NCBI GenBank assembly: GCA_964581415.1
Contig: CAZOOJ010000017.1
Coordinates: forward strand, 1-13,237
Source of the DNA: CAYTGG01 sp964581415
GTDB lineage: Archaea > Nanobdellota > Nanobdellia > Pacearchaeales > GW2011-AR1
Length of the DNA: 13,237 nt
Reading direction: 5' to 3'
Shown here: in pieces, positions 12,810-13,237 of the stretch
How the letters are laid out: each line of letters opens with the position of its first letter
Position numbering within the stretch: the stretch's first letter is position 1
Notes under the pieces: model-generated
Database searches by the model: none
What the model was told of the DNA's origin: nothing
Seen by the model: only the letters and a program-made list of their open reading frames with translations
Translations under genes and position numbers: made by a program

Positions 12810-13237
12810 ATGAAAAAGAGGAGATTAATTAAAATAAGAAATTTTCAGATTAATTTTTCAAATAAAATTTTTTATACAATTCTTTTGATAAGCATAGTGA
12901 TTTTGTTGGGTGTTGGAGTTTATGCTTATGGCACTTCAAATCCATCTTCATTTGGACATAGTATTGATGAGCTTGATTTTAATGGAGATTTAGAGGTTAA
13001 TGGTGATATTTTTGCTAATGCTTATTATTATTCTTCAGATGAAAGATTAAAAGAGAATGTTGTTAAGATAGGTAATGCAGTAGATACTGTTGAATCTCTT
13101 GAAGGTGTTTATTTTAATTGGAAAGAAAATGGAGAGAAGAGCATTGGACTTATTGCACAAGATGTAGAGAAAGTTCTTCCTGAAGTTGTTTTAACTAATG
13201 AAGAAACAGGAATGAAATCAATTTCATATGGAAATAT
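12810..13237 (+). CDS. Membrane-anchored protein with peptidase S74 (endosialidase-type) chaperone domain, 3' partial
   Basis: The frame runs from ATG 12810 off the window end (142 residues visible). A basic N-terminus (MKKRRLIKIR) leads into a hydrophobic segment (about 20-39, FYTILLISIVILLGVGVYAY), a signal anchor or signal peptide. A short region (DLEVNGDIFANAYYY), of the kind seen before tail-fibre chaperones, follows. Next come SSDERLKENV (75-84) and GVYFNWKENGEKSIGLIAQDVEKVLPEVV in separate blocks, the intramolecular chaperone of endosialidase (S74). In phage endosialidase the domain trimerises its partner and cuts itself off at the Ser of S-D-x-x-x-K. Here S76 and K81 have that spacing. 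The protein is probably a trimeric cell-surface or secreted protein. The C-terminus is not seen. Confidence 0.88.
   Translation, partial: MKKRRLIKIRNFQINFSNKIFYTILLISIVILLGVGVYAYGTSNPSSFGHSIDELDFNGDLEVNGDIFANAYYYSSDERLKENVVKIGNAVDTVESLEGVYFNWKENGEKSIGLIAQDVEKVLPEVVLTNEETGMKSISYGN

Noticed and set aside
1..13237. CRISPR array, insertion sequence or toxin-antitoxin locus
   Set aside because: No regularly spaced repeats, transposase motifs or toxin-antitoxin pairs were seen; the only mobile-type elements are the intein and the LAGLIDADG gene.

Overview
This AT-rich window carries only archaeal-type genes: RadA recombinase, aIF2-alpha, Nop10, an archaeal S15p next to a RecJ-like DHH nuclease, the KEOPS kinase Bud32, and endonuclease Q. 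Most genes have a TATA-like box centred about 24-27 bp before the start codon and almost no 5' leader, so transcripts are probably largely leaderless. Several proteins are short or divergent (41-residue Nop10, 113-residue S15p, 243-residue aIF2-alpha). Together with a membrane-anchored S74-chaperone protein and many strand switches, this suggests a reduced-genome DPANN-type archaeon of the Woesearchaeota/Pacearchaeota kind. The lineage is inference from gene content.

Left part (1-3790, + strand): the end of a membrane-anchored PD-(D/E)XK nuclease of the Holliday-resolvase-related family, then an unrecognised 121-residue protein whose stop overlaps the radA start codon (ATGA). RadA is split inside its Walker A motif by a 503-residue intein with a LAGLIDADG endonuclease. 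The following 306 bp has no gene but holds a 13-bp perfect inverted repeat enclosing three hairpins, a possible structured RNA.

Middle (3792-9637): adenylate kinase (-), endonuclease Q (+), then a minus-strand translation and RNA-maintenance stretch: nop10 (a 41-codon gene that is easy to miss), a Nudix protein with an eroded Nudix box, aIF2-alpha, a 375-bp gap, and the S15p/RecJ-like pair.

Right part (9797-13237): a MinD/ParA-type ATPase, a free-standing LAGLIDADG protein whose last codons and stop lie inside the 5' end of a tRNA-Gln(UUG) gene, and that tRNA itself, interrupted by a 36-nt intron in the D-loop. After a 311-bp gap with an orphan TATA box come bud32 (-) and the start of a surface protein with a peptidase S74 intramolecular chaperone domain, cut by the window end.

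The main themes are DNA maintenance (PD-(D/E)XK nuclease, RadA, EndoQ, RecJ-like) and tRNA/rRNA/translation (Nop10, aIF2-alpha, S15p, Bud32, tRNA-Gln). Two LAGLIDADG elements, the RadA intein and the tRNA-adjacent ORF, share a look-alike helix-turn-helix block. The most unusual locus is the overlap of a homing-endonuclease-like ORF with a tRNA gene that has a noncanonical D-loop intron.
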